From NCBI RefSeq assembly GCF_002354895.1, contig NZ_CP023439.1:2666001-2730000 (forward strand): a stretch of 64,000 bases of DNA. The letters are read 5' to 3'. The stretch comes from Thauera sp. K11 (GTDB lineage Bacteria; Pseudomonadota; Gammaproteobacteria; Burkholderiales; Rhodocyclaceae). The translations under genes were made by a program, and so were the position numbers. Every line of letters starts with the position of its first letter. The first letter of the stretch is position 1. Shown piece by piece: positions 51,702 through 61,392 of the stretch. A model generated the notes under the pieces. That model searched no databases, was not told the origin of the DNA, and worked only from the letters and a program-made list of their open reading frames with translations.

Positions 51702-53176
51702 GTAGATTGAAAAACTCGTGACAGCCTCGGGAAACGAGACAGCAGCCATTGCACGGATTGCAGGCTTGCGAGCAGATATCGGCAGAGGCCAAAGGAGAGG
51801 ATCAGGCCCGATGCGCCGGCAGCAACCTCGAACGCGAGCCGGACGATGTCATGCTCGAAACCATGCACGAGTTGCGCAGCCAGTTGTACAGCACCCCACG
51901 ACGAGCCACCGAATACCAGCACCGTTGCAACGATTCTCAGCATGACGGCCCTGCCGATCGACAGCAAACTCGCCGCCGCGACAAGAGAGGCCAGCATCTT
52001 GAAGCTCTCCACGATCATGATCACCGTAGCGATACCCGTCAGCCCATAGGGCAAGGCAAACATCAAGCCGCAGATCAACCCGAGCAAGGCGCCGCCTTGA
52101 ATCTTCAGCTTTACGCCGAGCGCCCCCAGGGCATCGAAGGTCACGCCACATATATGCGACACGAACAGCGGCCCGACCGACAGCGCCAGGATCTGCGTCA
52201 CGGCAGCCGATGCCGCCCATTTCTCGCCCAACAGCACGGCAACCAGTTCCGGTGCCGCAGCACTGATTCCGCCTGCAACCGCAAATGCATAGCTTCCGGT
52301 GACGATCACGCTGATCTGCAAGCCGATCGCATACTTGTCGCGCTGCTGACTGCCCAGGGAACTGAGAACCGGAAACAGCGCGCGCGAAAGCACATTGGCG
52401 GGCTTCTCGACAGGCAGATTGGCCAGCAACAGCGCCCGGTTGTAAAGACCGGCCGCAGAATCGCCGAGCGTCTTGCCGATCAGCATGGCATCGAAATTGG
52501 AGCCGAGGAATTCGAGGAAACCGATCAGCGAATACTTGCCGCCAAACGCCAGAAAGTGATTGCGCTGCGCTCTGCCATGTACGAACGCAATGGGATGTTG
52601 CGCGCCGAGGTAACCCAAGCCTGCAGTGAGCAGCGTCTGGGACAGCGAGGCTCCGACCAATGCCCATACCCCCATGCCAGAGACAGCCATGGCGATACCA
52701 ATTCCACCGTAACCGAAAACATAGGCAACGGCATCATTGATGGCCAGTCGCTTGAAATGCATATCGCGACGGAGAAGCCCATTGGCTACCGTACCCATAC
52801 CGCTCAGAACGAAGCCGAGCGACAGCCAGCGAATGACCGCAGGCAAATCCGGCATCGAAAAGAAGCGACCTGCGAACCCAGCCAGCAGCATCGCGAGCAG
52901 CGTACAAAACAGGGAGACGGCTATCGAAACCGAGAACGCCGCAGCAATATCGCCTCGTTCGAGTTCCGGTTTCTGGACCAGGGCGGAGCCGACACCCATC
53001 TGGGCGAAGTAGTTGAGAAAGCGCAACGCCACGTTGGCGACCGCCACTAGCCCGAAGTCCGCCGGCTCCAGCAGCCGCGCCATGACGGCCATGAACACGA
53101 GTTGAAAGGCAGCGACGATGACCGTCGATGCCCCTCCCCAGCCGAGGCCACTGCCCAGACGCGCAAGCCTAGACAT
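51698..53176 (-). CDS. Oligosaccharide flippase (Wzx type)
   Basis: A 492-residue polytopic protein of about 14 helices. N-terminal LGWGGASTVIVAAFQLVFMAVMARLLEPADFGLVAVANVALRFLNYFAQMG is the standard polysaccharide-transport signature. Middle: FGGKYSLIGFLEFLGSNFDAMLIGKTLGDSAAGLYNRALLLANLPVEKPANVLSRALFPVLSSLGSQ. It would move lipid-linked repeat units to the periplasm. Overlaps the CgeB-like gene by four bases, and starts 72 bp after fcl. Confidence 0.92.
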   Translation of the reverse strand: MSRLARLGSGLGWGGASTVIVAAFQLVFMAVMARLLEPADFGLVAVANVALRFLNYFAQMGVGSALVQKPELERGDIAAAFSVSIAVSLFCTLLAMLLAGFAGRFFSMPDLPAVIRWLSLGFVLSGMGTVANGLLRRDMHFKRLAINDAVAYVFGYGGIGIAMAVSGMGVWALVGASLSQTLLTAGLGYLGAQHPIAFVHGRAQRNHFLAFGGKYSLIGFLEFLGSNFDAMLIGKTLGDSAAGLYNRALLLANLPVEKPANVLSRALFPVLSSLGSQQRDKYAIGLQISVIVTGSYAFAVAGGISAAAPELVAVLLGEKWAASAAVTQILALSVGPLFVSHICGVTFDALGALGVKLKIQGGALLGLICGLMFALPYGLTGIATVIMIVESFKMLASLVAAASLLSIGRAVMLRIVATVLVFGGSSWGAVQLAAQLVHGFEHDIVRLAFEVAAGASGLILSFGLCRYLLASLQSVQWLLSRFPRLSRVFQST

Positions 53177-53248
53177 GGCACCCGATCCTAACCAACCGGC
53201 GAGGGGAAAGCGATGCAGTTCGACGGTTCACGGCGCACCATCCGCAGC

Positions 53249-54214
53249 CTATCGCAGGCCGAAGTCCAGATAGGCGCGGCGCAGCCCTTCTTCCAGGGGC
53301 ACTTGCGGTCTCCAGCCCATGCCGTAGAGCCGGCCGACGTCCATCAGCTTGCGCGGCGTTCCATCCGGCCTGGTGGCGTCGAACACGATGTCGCCCTCGT
53401 AGCCGACGACCTTGCGCACGGTTTCCGCCAGCTCGCGGATGGTCAGGTCCTCGCCCACGCCGATGTTCACCAGCGGCGGCAGGCCGTCGTTGCGGTCCCC
53501 CGCCAGCAGCGGCTCGAACTGCGCGCCGGGCAGCTCCATCAGGAAGACGCAGGCATCGGCCATGTCGTCGGAGTAGAGGAACTCGCGCCGCGGCGTGCCG
53601 GTGCCCCACACCGTCACCGACGGCGAGCCGGCCACCTTCGCTTCGTGGAACTTGCGGATCAGCGCCGGGATGACGTGGCTGTTCTGCGGGTGGTAGTTGT
53701 CGCCCGGACCGTAGAGGTTGGTGGGCATCGCCGCGAGGAAGCGGGTTCCGTACTGGCGGTTGTAGCTCCAGCACATCTCGATGCCGGCGATCTTGGCGAG
53801 CGCATAGGGCCGGTTCGTGGGCTCCAGCGGGCCAGTGAGCAGATGCTCTTCCTTCATCGGCTGCGGCGCCAGTCTGGGATAGATGCAGCTCGAGCCGAGG
53901 AACAGCAGCCGCGTCACACCGTGCTTCCAGGCCGAATGGATGATACTGGACTGGATGGCGAGGTTGTCGTGGATGAATTCGGCCGGATAGGTGTCGTTGG
54001 CGACGATGCCGCCCACCTTGGCCGCGGCGAGGAAGACGTATTCCGGCTTTTCCTGTGCGAAGAAGGCGTCGGTAGCGGCGGCGTCGGTCAGGTCCAGCTC
54101 GGCATGGGTGCGCAGCAGGAGGTTACGGCAGCCCCTGCCCTGCAGATTGCGCACGATGGCCGAGCCGACCAGGCCGCGATGGCCGGCGACGTAGATGCGG
54201 GCGTTCCGGTCCAT
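53249..54214 (-). CDS. fcl: GDP-L-fucose synthase
   Basis: A 321-residue epimerase/reductase of the SDR family. [21 protein letters not shown] at the N-terminus (NADP site), [36 protein letters not shown] and [25 protein letters not shown] with the catalytic Tyr-x3-Lys. Length and motifs match Fcl/WcaG. Four bases separate it from gmd, whose product is its substrate. GDP-fucose should enter the polymer. Confidence 0.96.
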   Translation of the reverse strand: MDRNARIYVAGHRGLVGSAIVRNLQGRGCRNLLLRTHAELDLTDAAATDAFFAQEKPEYVFLAAAKVGGIVANDTYPAEFIHDNLAIQSSIIHSAWKHGVTRLLFLGSSCIYPRLAPQPMKEEHLLTGPLEPTNRPYALAKIAGIEMCWSYNRQYGTRFLAAMPTNLYGPGDNYHPQNSHVIPALIRKFHEAKVAGSPSVTVWGTGTPRREFLYSDDMADACVFLMELPGAQFEPLLAGDRNDGLPPLVNIGVGEDLTIRELAETVRKVVGYEGDIVFDATRPDGTPRKLMDVGRLYGMGWRPQVPLEEGLRRAYLDFGLR

Positions 54215-54217
54215 GGC

Positions 54218-55333
54218 TCACTCGTGGTAGTCGTACGCTTGGAAGCCTGCCAGCTTGACCAGCGAATCGCGCCTGGCGGCAGTGTAGTCGGCCTGCACCA
54301 TCTCGCGCACCAGTTGCTGAAGCGAGGTCTTGGGCTTCCAGTCGAGCTTGGCGTGGGCATTGCTCGGGTCGCCGAGCAGGGTTTCCACTTCGGTGGGGCG
54401 GAAGTAGCGCGGATCGACGCGCACGATGACCTCGCCTGCCTTGCACTTCGCCTGCTCGCCGGTGACCGCCTCGACGATACCCACTTCCTGCACCCCCTCG
54501 CCCTCGAAGCGGATCCTGATGCCCAGTTCCTCGGCGGCGAACTGCACGAACTGGCGCACGCTGTACTGCACGCCAGTGGCGATGACGAAGTCCTCCGCCG
54601 TGTCCTGCTGCAGCATCAGCCACTGCATTTCGACGTAGTCGCGGGCGTGGCCCCAGTCGCGCAGCGCGCTCATGTTGCCCAGGTACAGGCAGTCCTGCAG
54701 GCCCAGTGCGATGCGGGCGATGGCGCGGGTGATCTTGCGCGTGACGAAGGTTTCGCCGCGCTGCGGGGATTCATGGTTGAACAGGATGCCGTTGCAGGCA
54801 TACATGCCGTAGGCTTCGCGGTAGTTCACCGTGATCCAGTAGGCATAGAGCTTGGCCACCGCGTACGGGCTGCGCGGGTAGAAGGGAGTCGTCTCCTTCT
54901 GCGGGATCTCCTGCACCAGGCCGTAGAGTTCCGAGGTGGAAGCTTGGTAGAAGCGGGTCTTCTTCTCTAGGCCGAGGATGCGGATGGCTTCGAGCAGGCG
55001 CAGCGCTCCCACGCCGTCGGCGTTGGCGGTGTATTCCGGCTCCTCGAAGCTCACCGCGACGTGCGACTGCGCGGCGAGATTGTAGATCTCGTCGGGCTGC
55101 ACCTTCTGCACGATGCGGATCAGGCTGGTCGAGTCCGTCAGGTCGCCATAGTGCAGGATGAAGTTGCGGTTGGAGACGTGCGGGTCCTGGTACAGATGGT
55201 CGATGCGGTCGGTGTTAAACAGCGACGTCCGCCGCTTGATGCCATGCACCTCGTAGCCCTTCTTGAGCAGAAATTCGGCGAGGTAGGCGCCGTCCTGTCC
55301 GGTGACGCCGGTGATCAAGGCTTTCTTGGTCAT
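54218..55333 (-). CDS. gmd: GDP-mannose 4,6-dehydratase
   Basis: A 371-residue SDR enzyme. [121 protein letters not shown] (YxxxK) and [19 protein letters not shown] (hallmark). Converts GDP-mannose from ManC to the 4-keto-6-deoxy intermediate used by Fcl. Between fcl and epsI. Confidence 0.97.
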   Translation of the reverse strand: MTKKALITGVTGQDGAYLAEFLLKKGYEVHGIKRRTSLFNTDRIDHLYQDPHVSNRNFILHYGDLTDSTSLIRIVQKVQPDEIYNLAAQSHVAVSFEEPEYTANADGVGALRLLEAIRILGLEKKTRFYQASTSELYGLVQEIPQKETTPFYPRSPYAVAKLYAYWITVNYREAYGMYACNGILFNHESPQRGETFVTRKITRAIARIALGLQDCLYLGNMSALRDWGHARDYVEMQWLMLQQDTAEDFVIATGVQYSVRQFVQFAAEELGIRIRFEGEGVQEVGIVEAVTGEQAKCKAGEVIVRVDPRYFRPTEVETLLGDPSNAHAKLDWKPKTSLQQLVREMVQADYTAARRDSLVKLAGFQAYDYHE

Positions 55334-55361
55334 GTCGGTTCCTGTTGGGGCTGTGTGCCTG

Positions 55362-56057
55362 TCAAATGCCGGCGATGCGCTTGCGGGCTTCCGGCGCCAT
55401 GCTCGACAGCAACTCGCGCAGGAACTCGTCCTGCGTCTTGAATCCGGCTTCGGTGTCGCGGCCGATGGTGGATACGCGGAAGATCAGGCCGTCGGGGATC
55501 ACGCCGCGCAGACCGTACTTCATTTCCTCCAGCTTCTTCGCCGTGCCGCCGACCGAAACCTCGCTCGCCAGCACCGTCCAGTACGTGACGGGCTCGTAGC
55601 GGCGCTCGGCAAGAACGGTTTCGAGACGCGTCACCTGAAGATCGCTGCCGGCGATGGGAATCCCCTCGGACGACTTCTTGAGGATCATGAAACCCTGGGC
55701 CGGATAGCAGATCTCCGGCTTATGCACCTGCATCGAATCCCGCTGATCCTCGCCGTACGCGATCGACAGCATCACCCGCCGGCCGCGATCGTCCACGTAA
55801 GTGCGCGACAGCGTCTGGCTGTACAGCTTGCCGAGCAGTGCTTCCTGCTGCGGATTGACCATTGCGGTGAACTGGTGCGGATCGAGCTGCCACTTGCCGA
55901 AGGATTTCGGGACGGCACCCTCGAGGTCTACCGGACCGAGGATCTCCGACAGGCGGGTGGTCGGCGTGATGGCGGCGGTCACGAACACCGACACCACCAT
56001 CAGGAATGCGGCGAGAAGCGCCTGGAGGCCGTGCCGGCCGAGGGAACTGATGATCAT
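55362..56057 (-). CDS. epsI: EpsI, exosortase B-associated protein
   Basis: A 231-residue exported/membrane-attached protein. An N-terminal hydrophobic helix ([17 protein letters not shown]) is followed by [21 protein letters not shown] and the EpsI core [26 protein letters not shown] (with the conserved CYPAQGF). It ends in [24 protein letters not shown]. EpsI proteins occur only beside exosortases and are fused to some of them. Its ATG overlaps the end of xrtB by four bases, so both are made together. Confidence 0.95.
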   Translation of the reverse strand: MIISSLGRHGLQALLAAFLMVVSVFVTAAITPTTRLSEILGPVDLEGAVPKSFGKWQLDPHQFTAMVNPQQEALLGKLYSQTLSRTYVDDRGRRVMLSIAYGEDQRDSMQVHKPEICYPAQGFMILKKSSEGIPIAGSDLQVTRLETVLAERRYEPVTYWTVLASEVSVGGTAKKLEEMKYGLRGVIPDGLIFRVSTIGRDTEAGFKTQDEFLRELLSSMAPEARKRIAGI

Positions 56058-56950
56058 GCGGCAGCCCTCCCGCCGCGCACGCCGGCACGGAGCAGCGAGT
56101 CCGCGCCGATGATGAGCAGCAGTGCGCTCATGAACAGCACCATTCCGGAGAAGCCGTGCAGGAAGCCCTGCCCCGCCTCGTCGCCGAAGTGGTAGGTGAT
56201 CAGCGTGAGCGCCATGACGCGGATGACGTTGGCGGTGAAGCTGATCGGGACGATGAGGATGGCGAGCGCGACGTTGCGCAGCGCCGAAGCGTGGCGCACC
56301 ACGTTGAGATACAGCAGCCCGAGCGCCTCGAGCGTGAACAGCGTGTGCAGGCCGGCGCAGGCGTCAGCCACCAGCAACTGGTACTGGCCGATCTGCAGGA
56401 TGACGCCGGTGCGCGCGATGGGATAGCCCACCGCATACAGCACCTGTTCGGCGACGTAGCTCACCGCCATCTTCATCGGCGCGGTGAGCGTGTCGACGAT
56501 GACGCCGGGCAGCGGAATCATGAACAGCATGAAGAACAGCGCGAAGGCGGCGAGCTTCACCGCCGCGATGCCGCGCAGCAGCAACAGGATGCCGGCCACC
56601 ATCCACACAAGCGAGCCGACCTCGAACAGCAGGATGCCCTGCGACCGGCCGATGATGTAGGCGAGTAGGCCGATCACCAGCACCGGCCAGGCCAGCGCGG
56701 GACGGGCCCCCTCCGCGGGCAGGGCCGAGATCTGCGGCCACTTGCGCCAGAGCAGCCAGATCGACAGGCCGAGCACGATCGGCCCATGGGCCTGGTCGTC
56801 CGACGACCAGATGGTGCGGAACAGGTCGACGAAGCTGCCGACGTACATGAAGATCAGCCCGGCGGCGATGATCAGCCACGGCAGGTACTCTCTGCCACCG
56901 GTCCGGGCGCCCGGCGGCTGGGTCGTGACGGCGGCGTGGGATGCGGACAT
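56054..56950 (-). CDS. xrtB: Exosortase B
   Basis: A 298-residue eight-helix transpeptidase-like enzyme of the inner membrane. WSSDDQAHGPIVLGLSIWLLWRKWPQI is conserved at the N-terminus; the catalytic Cys is in VADACAGLHTLFTLEALGLLYL, the Arg in SFTANVIRVMALTLITYHFGD and the His in FLHGFSGMVLFM. Exosortases act on PEP-CTERM substrates; six such genes are at 11.8-26.6 kb. Presence of EpsI and an eps operon fits the XrtB subgroup. Confidence 0.95.
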   Translation of the reverse strand: MSASHAAVTTQPPGARTGGREYLPWLIIAAGLIFMYVGSFVDLFRTIWSSDDQAHGPIVLGLSIWLLWRKWPQISALPAEGARPALAWPVLVIGLLAYIIGRSQGILLFEVGSLVWMVAGILLLLRGIAAVKLAAFALFFMLFMIPLPGVIVDTLTAPMKMAVSYVAEQVLYAVGYPIARTGVILQIGQYQLLVADACAGLHTLFTLEALGLLYLNVVRHASALRNVALAILIVPISFTANVIRVMALTLITYHFGDEAGQGFLHGFSGMVLFMSALLLIIGADSLLRAGVRGGRAAA

Positions 56951-56992
56951 AGGCCTGGTGCTCCGGGTGCGAATGGTCTGTGGCCGTGGCGG

Positions 56993-57859
56993 CTAGTGGT
57001 CGTTCAGCACCGTGCCGACGACCGCGACACTGGCGTGGCGCAGCATGTCGGCATGGCGGCGCACCTGCCGCATGCGGCTGAGATTGCGCTGCGCCACCAC
57101 CAGCGCGGCGCTGGCGCGCACCGCCAGCGTCTGGCTGTCGGCATACAGCCCGCCGGCCGGCGTGTCGATGAGGATGACGTCGAACTCGCGCGCGAACTCC
57201 TGCAGCAGCCGGGCGAAGATCGGCCGGGCGAGCAGTTCCTGCGGGTTGGGCGGCACGGCACCCGCCGGCAGCACCGACAGGTCGCGCAGCGCGGGAATAC
57301 GCTCGACGAGGTCGGGCGTGCCGCGGCCCGCCAGCGCGGCCGACAGGCCCGCGCGGTTGTCGACCCCGAACAGTTCGTGCTGGCGGGGGTTGCGCAGGTC
57401 GGCGTCGATGATCAGCGTGCGTTCGCCCAGTTGCGAAAAGACCACGCCCATGTTCGCGGTGAGCCAGGAGCGGCCCTCCCCGCGCGCCGGGCTGGTGATC
57501 GCCAGCGTGCGGCGCTCGGGTTCGGTGTCGAACCAGCGCAGCATGAGCTGGCTGCGCAAGGCGCGCAGGGATTCCACCTGCGGCGAGAACGGCTCGTAGG
57601 CGGCGATGACCGCCTCCGTGACCTTGCCGTCGCCCCGTTGCAGGTAGGGATAGTCGAACTGCCGCGACAGCGCGCGCTGGATGTCGGCCTCGGTAACCAG
57701 GCCGAGCTTGATTGCGGCGTCGCCGAAGCGCAGCCCCTCTTCGCGCTGCACGCGAAAGATGCGCTCGGCGTCCTCGGTGGAGAGCCGGCCGGCATCGACC
57801 AGGATGGCGCCGATCGAGCGTTCGTTGGCGATCAGTTCGGAGGTAGCGGGTGCATTCAT
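56993..57859 (-). CDS. epsG: EpsG, chain-length-associated tyrosine kinase-like ATPase
   Basis: A 288-residue cytoplasmic protein. An N-terminal MshEN-like region (GAILVDAGRLSTEDAERIFRVQREEGLRFGDAAIKLGLVTEADIQRALSRQF) precedes a ParA-type ATPase domain. Walker A is SPARGEGRSWLTANM, with Arg instead of Lys before Ser, as in the EpsG family; Walker A' is TLIIDADLRNPRQHELFG; the DVILIDTPAG strand follows. No C-terminal tyrosine cluster is present, unlike classic BY-kinases. Partner of EpsF next door (9-bp gap). Confidence 0.93.
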   Translation of the reverse strand: MNAPATSELIANERSIGAILVDAGRLSTEDAERIFRVQREEGLRFGDAAIKLGLVTEADIQRALSRQFDYPYLQRGDGKVTEAVIAAYEPFSPQVESLRALRSQLMLRWFDTEPERRTLAITSPARGEGRSWLTANMGVVFSQLGERTLIIDADLRNPRQHELFGVDNRAGLSAALAGRGTPDLVERIPALRDLSVLPAGAVPPNPQELLARPIFARLLQEFAREFDVILIDTPAGGLYADSQTLAVRASAALVVAQRNLSRMRQVRRHADMLRHASVAVVGTVLNDH

Positions 57860-57868
57860 GATCTGGCC

Positions 57869-59251
57869 TCAGGCAGCGGCGCGGCGGCGGAACAGGCCCG
57901 GGCCCCGTGCGGAAGCGAGGGTGGGGACGGCACCGAGCACCGGCACGCCGGCCAGCCCGGCGAGGTCGTCTTCGCCGCGGACGCGCTGGTCGAACAACTC
58001 AAGCGCCAGAGCGATACCCACGCCCAGCAGCGTGCCGACGAAGACTGCCAGCAGCAGGTTCAGGCGCATCTTCGGACTGGAGTGGACCAGCGGCGGCGTA
58101 GCGGGTGTGAGCACAGCGACGTTGGTCTGCTGCGTCTGGCTTTCCAGGTTGGTCTGGGCGAGTCGCTGGGTGACGAGGTCGTAGGCGCGCTGGGCATTTT
58201 CGACATCGCGCTGCAGCACGGCGATCTGGTCGCGGTGCGCCTTCAGTTCGAGCACGCGGGCCTTCTGCTCCTCCACGGAGGCCGCGATCTCGGCTTCGCG
58301 CGCCGCGCTGATGCGGGTCGTGGTGCCGAGCGAACTGACCACGCGCTGGGTCTCGCTGGCGACGCGCTGGCGCAGCGACGACAGTTCGGCATCGACGCGG
58401 GCGATCTCGGGGTGGTTGGTGCCGTAGCGGCCGAGCATCTGGCCGCGCTGCGCGTCCAGCCGCGCGATGTCGGCCTTGAGGCCGGAGATCAGCGGATTGC
58501 CCATCACCTCGGGCAGCGACTCGGCCGAGCCCGCCTGGCTCTGGCGCGAACGGCTGTCGGCGCGCTGCCCCTGTACGGCGACGAGCTGGCTGTTGAGTTC
58601 CGCGAGACGGGCCGTCTCGACGTCGAGCCGGCCGTCGCTGGCGATGATGCGGTGTTCCTGCTCGTAATCGGACAGGCGCTTCTGCGCGGCCGCGAGTTCG
58701 GTGCGCAGGCCCCCGGTGCGGTCGTTGAACCATTGCGCGTACTGGCGCGCCGGCTCGACCTTGAGCTCCAGCGTGGTATCGATGTAGGCACGGGCGAAGG
58801 CGTTGGCCATGGCCGCCACGAATTGCGGGTCGGAGCCGCTGTAGCTGAGGTTGATGACGCTGCTCTCGCGCGACGGCTTGACGTCCAAGCTCTTCTTCAG
58901 CGAATCGGCCAGCCAGACCTGGACGCTGCCCACGCCGTCGGTCGCCTCGCGCCACTGTTCCTGGACGGTGGGCACCTGGTCCATCTTCGTCAGCGCGACA
59001 ACGCGCTGGGCGACGCGGTCCGATGTGATGATGTCGACCTGGGTGGCCAGGTAGCCGGGCGCCATCTGCGCCGGCAGCATCGCGCCCAAGATCGGGTCCG
59101 ACTTGCCGTCGATGACGAGCGAGGTCTCGGCCGTGTATTTCTTCGGCAGCAGCAGGCTGACCACGAGCGCGGCGAACACGACGCCCGCCAGCACGCCGGC
59201 GATCACCCAGAAGCGGGCGCGCAGGATCAACAGGAATTGTTGGAAGGTCAT
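57869..59251 (-). CDS. epsF: EpsF, polysaccharide chain-length determinant (Wzz family)
   Basis: A 460-residue inner-membrane protein. N-terminal TM (FWVIAGVLAGVVFAALVVSLLL) followed by KKYTAETSLVIDGKSDPIL; a large coiled coil (about 170-370, LAAAQKRLSDYEQEHR, LNSQLVAVQGQ, VASETQRVVSSL, ERQKARVLELKAH); a second TM (RLNLLLAVFVGTLLGVGIALALELF) with the upstream Pro-rich LTPATPPLVHSSPKM. Controls polymer length and couples to EpsG. ATG at 59251 has AAGG nearby; 16 bp after epsE. A longer frame starts at 59359. Confidence 0.95.
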   Translation of the reverse strand: MTFQQFLLILRARFWVIAGVLAGVVFAALVVSLLLPKKYTAETSLVIDGKSDPILGAMLPAQMAPGYLATQVDIITSDRVAQRVVALTKMDQVPTVQEQWREATDGVGSVQVWLADSLKKSLDVKPSRESSVINLSYSGSDPQFVAAMANAFARAYIDTTLELKVEPARQYAQWFNDRTGGLRTELAAAQKRLSDYEQEHRIIASDGRLDVETARLAELNSQLVAVQGQRADSRSRQSQAGSAESLPEVMGNPLISGLKADIARLDAQRGQMLGRYGTNHPEIARVDAELSSLRQRVASETQRVVSSLGTTTRISAAREAEIAASVEEQKARVLELKAHRDQIAVLQRDVENAQRAYDLVTQRLAQTNLESQTQQTNVAVLTPATPPLVHSSPKMRLNLLLAVFVGTLLGVGIALALELFDQRVRGEDDLAGLAGVPVLGAVPTLASARGPGLFRRRAAA

Positions 59252-59267
59252 TGAGCGGTTCCCGGGA

Positions 59268-60104
59268 TCAGAAGAGGCTTTCCTTGACGTAGATGACGTC
59301 ATCGGTCTGCAGCAGGTCGTCCAGGCCCGGCTCGATGACCTCGGGTCTGCCGTCGGCATCGCGACGATGGATGCGCAGGCCCTTCACGGTACCGCGCATC
59401 GTGGTGCCGCCGCCGACCGCCAGGCCCTGCATGACGCTCATGTTGCGTTCGAGGCGGAAGAAGCCGGGGCGCTGCACTTCGCCGTAGATGTAGAACATCG
59501 GGGCGCGCTGCACGTAGATGAGGTCGCCGCCTGCCACGCGCAGGTCCTCGGAGAGGTCGCCCCCAGCGAACATGGTGGGGATGTCGATCTCGCGCCGCAT
59601 CTGCTTGCCGTCTCGGTTGCCGATGTGAATCACGGTGTCGGCGCCCGCCGGGGAGATGCCGCCGGCGATGGCGAGCATGTCGGTGAGGCGCAGGTTGGCC
59701 GTTTCCAGCGGGAAGCGGCCGGGGCGGTTCACCTGCCCCAGCACCGCGACCTGGTTGCCGCGGATCTGCAGCGGCACGACGTTGACCTGGGGCTGCAGCA
59801 CGAAGCCGCCTTCGCGCAGGCGGGTGGCGATGGTCTTTTCCGCCGCGCCCGTCGTCTGGCCGCCGACGGACACCGAGCCGATCAGCGGGAAGGTGAGCGT
59901 GCCGCTTTCGGACACGCGCGTTTCGGTGGTGAGGTCCGGGTTCTGGAAGACGGTGATGCGGACGATGTCGCCCTCGCCGAGCACGTATTCGCGCTCATCG
60001 GCGGCATGCGCCGCGCCAGCGAAACCGAGCACGGCGATGAGTGCAGCGAGGAAGGCGGCAGGCAGGCGCGCCGCGCGACGGAACAATCGTTGGATCATGA
60101 ACAA
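59268..60104 (-). CDS. epsE: EpsE, outer-membrane polysaccharide export protein (Wza family)
   Basis: A 278-residue exported protein. Signal peptide (LPAAFLAALIAVLGFAGAAHA), then the poly-export domain YVLGEGDIVRITVFQNPDLTTETRVSESGTLTFPLIGSV and SLBB-like repeats VAVLGQVNRPGRFPLETANLRLTDMLAIAGGI and FYIYGEVQRPGFFRLERNMSVMQGLAVGGG. No lipobox Cys is seen. It forms the periplasmic/outer-membrane channel for EPS. First ATG at 60104, a second at 60098. An upstream inverted repeat TTGCA-N6-TGCAA lies at 60120-60135. Confidence 0.94.
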   Translation of the reverse strand: MFMIQRLFRRAARLPAAFLAALIAVLGFAGAAHAADEREYVLGEGDIVRITVFQNPDLTTETRVSESGTLTFPLIGSVSVGGQTTGAAEKTIATRLREGGFVLQPQVNVVPLQIRGNQVAVLGQVNRPGRFPLETANLRLTDMLAIAGGISPAGADTVIHIGNRDGKQMRREIDIPTMFAGGDLSEDLRVAGGDLIYVQRAPMFYIYGEVQRPGFFRLERNMSVMQGLAVGGGTTMRGTVKGLRIHRRDADGRPEVIEPGLDDLLQTDDVIYVKESLF

Positions 60105-60119
60105 CCTTACCTTCTGTCG

Positions 60120-60135
60120 TTGCAGAGTCTTGCAA
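60120..60135. promoter_or_regulatory. TTGCA-N6-TGCAA inverted repeat upstream of epsE
   Basis: TTGCAGAGTCTTGCAA lies 16 bp before the epsE start. Two similar half-sites, CTGCAAT, occur in the epsL-epsD gap (61370-61376) and in the inverted repeat between epsL and the initiating transferase gene (62761-62786). A common factor is conceivable but unproven. Confidence 0.35.
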
Positions 60136-60274
60136 TCGGAATCCCGGCGAGGACGACGGCCGGAAATGTAACCGCGGCGGCCGGCGCGCCTCTGCTGCGC
60201 GACGGTTCGCCACTTGCGGCAGGTTCCACGTCACGGCTCACTTCCGCGGCGCCGGCGGGCCCGTCGCGTCGCGC

Positions 60275-61291
60275 TTACTTGAGCCCCGCGGCGCCCTTTT
60301 CGAGCACGGAACGCAGCGGATCGGCTGCCTCGCCGGCCGGTGCGGAGACCGCCGGCGGGTTCGCGGCCGGTGCGGAAGCCTCCGGTGGAGTCGCGGCAGC
60401 CGGCGCGCCGTCCGCGGCCTTCTGGCCGGCGGCCGCTTCGGCCACCTTCGGCGCAGTCTGGGCGAATTCGCCGACGTATTCGATCTCGGCCGTCCCGCGC
60501 AGGTGCTTCAGCTCCGTGCGGGCCAGTTCGGCCTTCTTCTGGTTGCTGAGGTACTGCTCGATGAAGGGACGGGCCGCCGCCTCGTCCAGCGGCTGCGAGC
60601 GCGAGGCGGCCAGCACGACGAGCGAGGCGCCGGTGGCGGTGCGGGTCAGCATGGCCTGGCCATCCTTCATCTGCGCGAAGCCCTTGAGACCTTCCATCGG
60701 CAACTGCTCGGCGGGGCGCACCGCGTTATTCACGTTGAAGGGCAGCTTCTGCTCGTTGAGCCAGGCGACGAGCTGCTGCGCATTGCCGGTTTCGCGCAGC
60801 TTGTTCTGCAGTTCGTCGAAGCGCTCGGCCGGGATGCGGATGCTCATTTCCTGCAGGTTGTAGATGCGGCGCTGCGAGAACAGCGCCGGGTTTTCCGCGT
60901 AGAAGGTGGAAATCTCGTTGTCGGTCGGGCGCAGGCTCTGCCCGGTGACCTGCTCGAGGTAGGCGCGGGCGAGGATCTCGCGGCGCGCGGCCTCGATGGA
61001 CTGCATGACCTTGGGATCGCGGTCGAGCTTGCGGTCGTTCGCCTTCTGCACCAGCAGTTCCTGGTCGATGAGGCGCTCGAGCGCGGCGGCGCCGGCCTGC
61101 TTGACCTGCGCCGCCGGGATGTTGCCGGCGGAGGCGAGCATGCCGTTGATCTGATGCACCGAGATCTCCCCCTTGTTGACCTTGGCCGCGACCTGGGAGG
61201 CGGGCTTCTTGTCGGAATCCCCTCCGCAGCCGGCAAGCACTGCTGCGACGGCCAGGGCGATGAGGGGGGCGGGGCGGGAGAATCGGAGCAT
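60275..61291 (-). CDS. epsD: EpsD-family lipoprotein, PPIase-like
   Basis: A 338-residue lipoprotein. Start 61291 gives MLRFSRPAPLIALAVAAVLAGCGG, with the lipobox LAGC. The SurA/PPIase-like N-terminal chaperone fold follows: VAAKVNKGEISVHQINGMLASAGNIPAA, AALERLIDQELLVQKANDRKLDRDPKVMQSIEAARREILARAYLEQVTG. A parvulin-like central section (FYAENPALFSQRRIYNLQEM..) and Ala/Pro/Glu-rich tail follow. EpsD proteins are constant in exosortase-type EPS loci. The 170-bp gap to epsE (60105-60274) holds no gene. Confidence 0.93.
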   Translation of the reverse strand: MLRFSRPAPLIALAVAAVLAGCGGDSDKKPASQVAAKVNKGEISVHQINGMLASAGNIPAAQVKQAGAAALERLIDQELLVQKANDRKLDRDPKVMQSIEAARREILARAYLEQVTGQSLRPTDNEISTFYAENPALFSQRRIYNLQEMSIRIPAERFDELQNKLRETGNAQQLVAWLNEQKLPFNVNNAVRPAEQLPMEGLKGFAQMKDGQAMLTRTATGASLVVLAASRSQPLDEAAARPFIEQYLSNQKKAELARTELKHLRGTAEIEYVGEFAQTAPKVAEAAAGQKAADGAPAAATPPEASAPAANPPAVSAPAGEAADPLRSVLEKGAAGLK

Positions 61292-61392
61292 GGATCGGAC
61301 CTTGTCTGTGCAACGTACGGGCGCTGAAAGTAGCAGTCCAACGTTAAGAATTGACGACTGCGTGCGGCACTGCAATAAAGCCCCCGGCACGC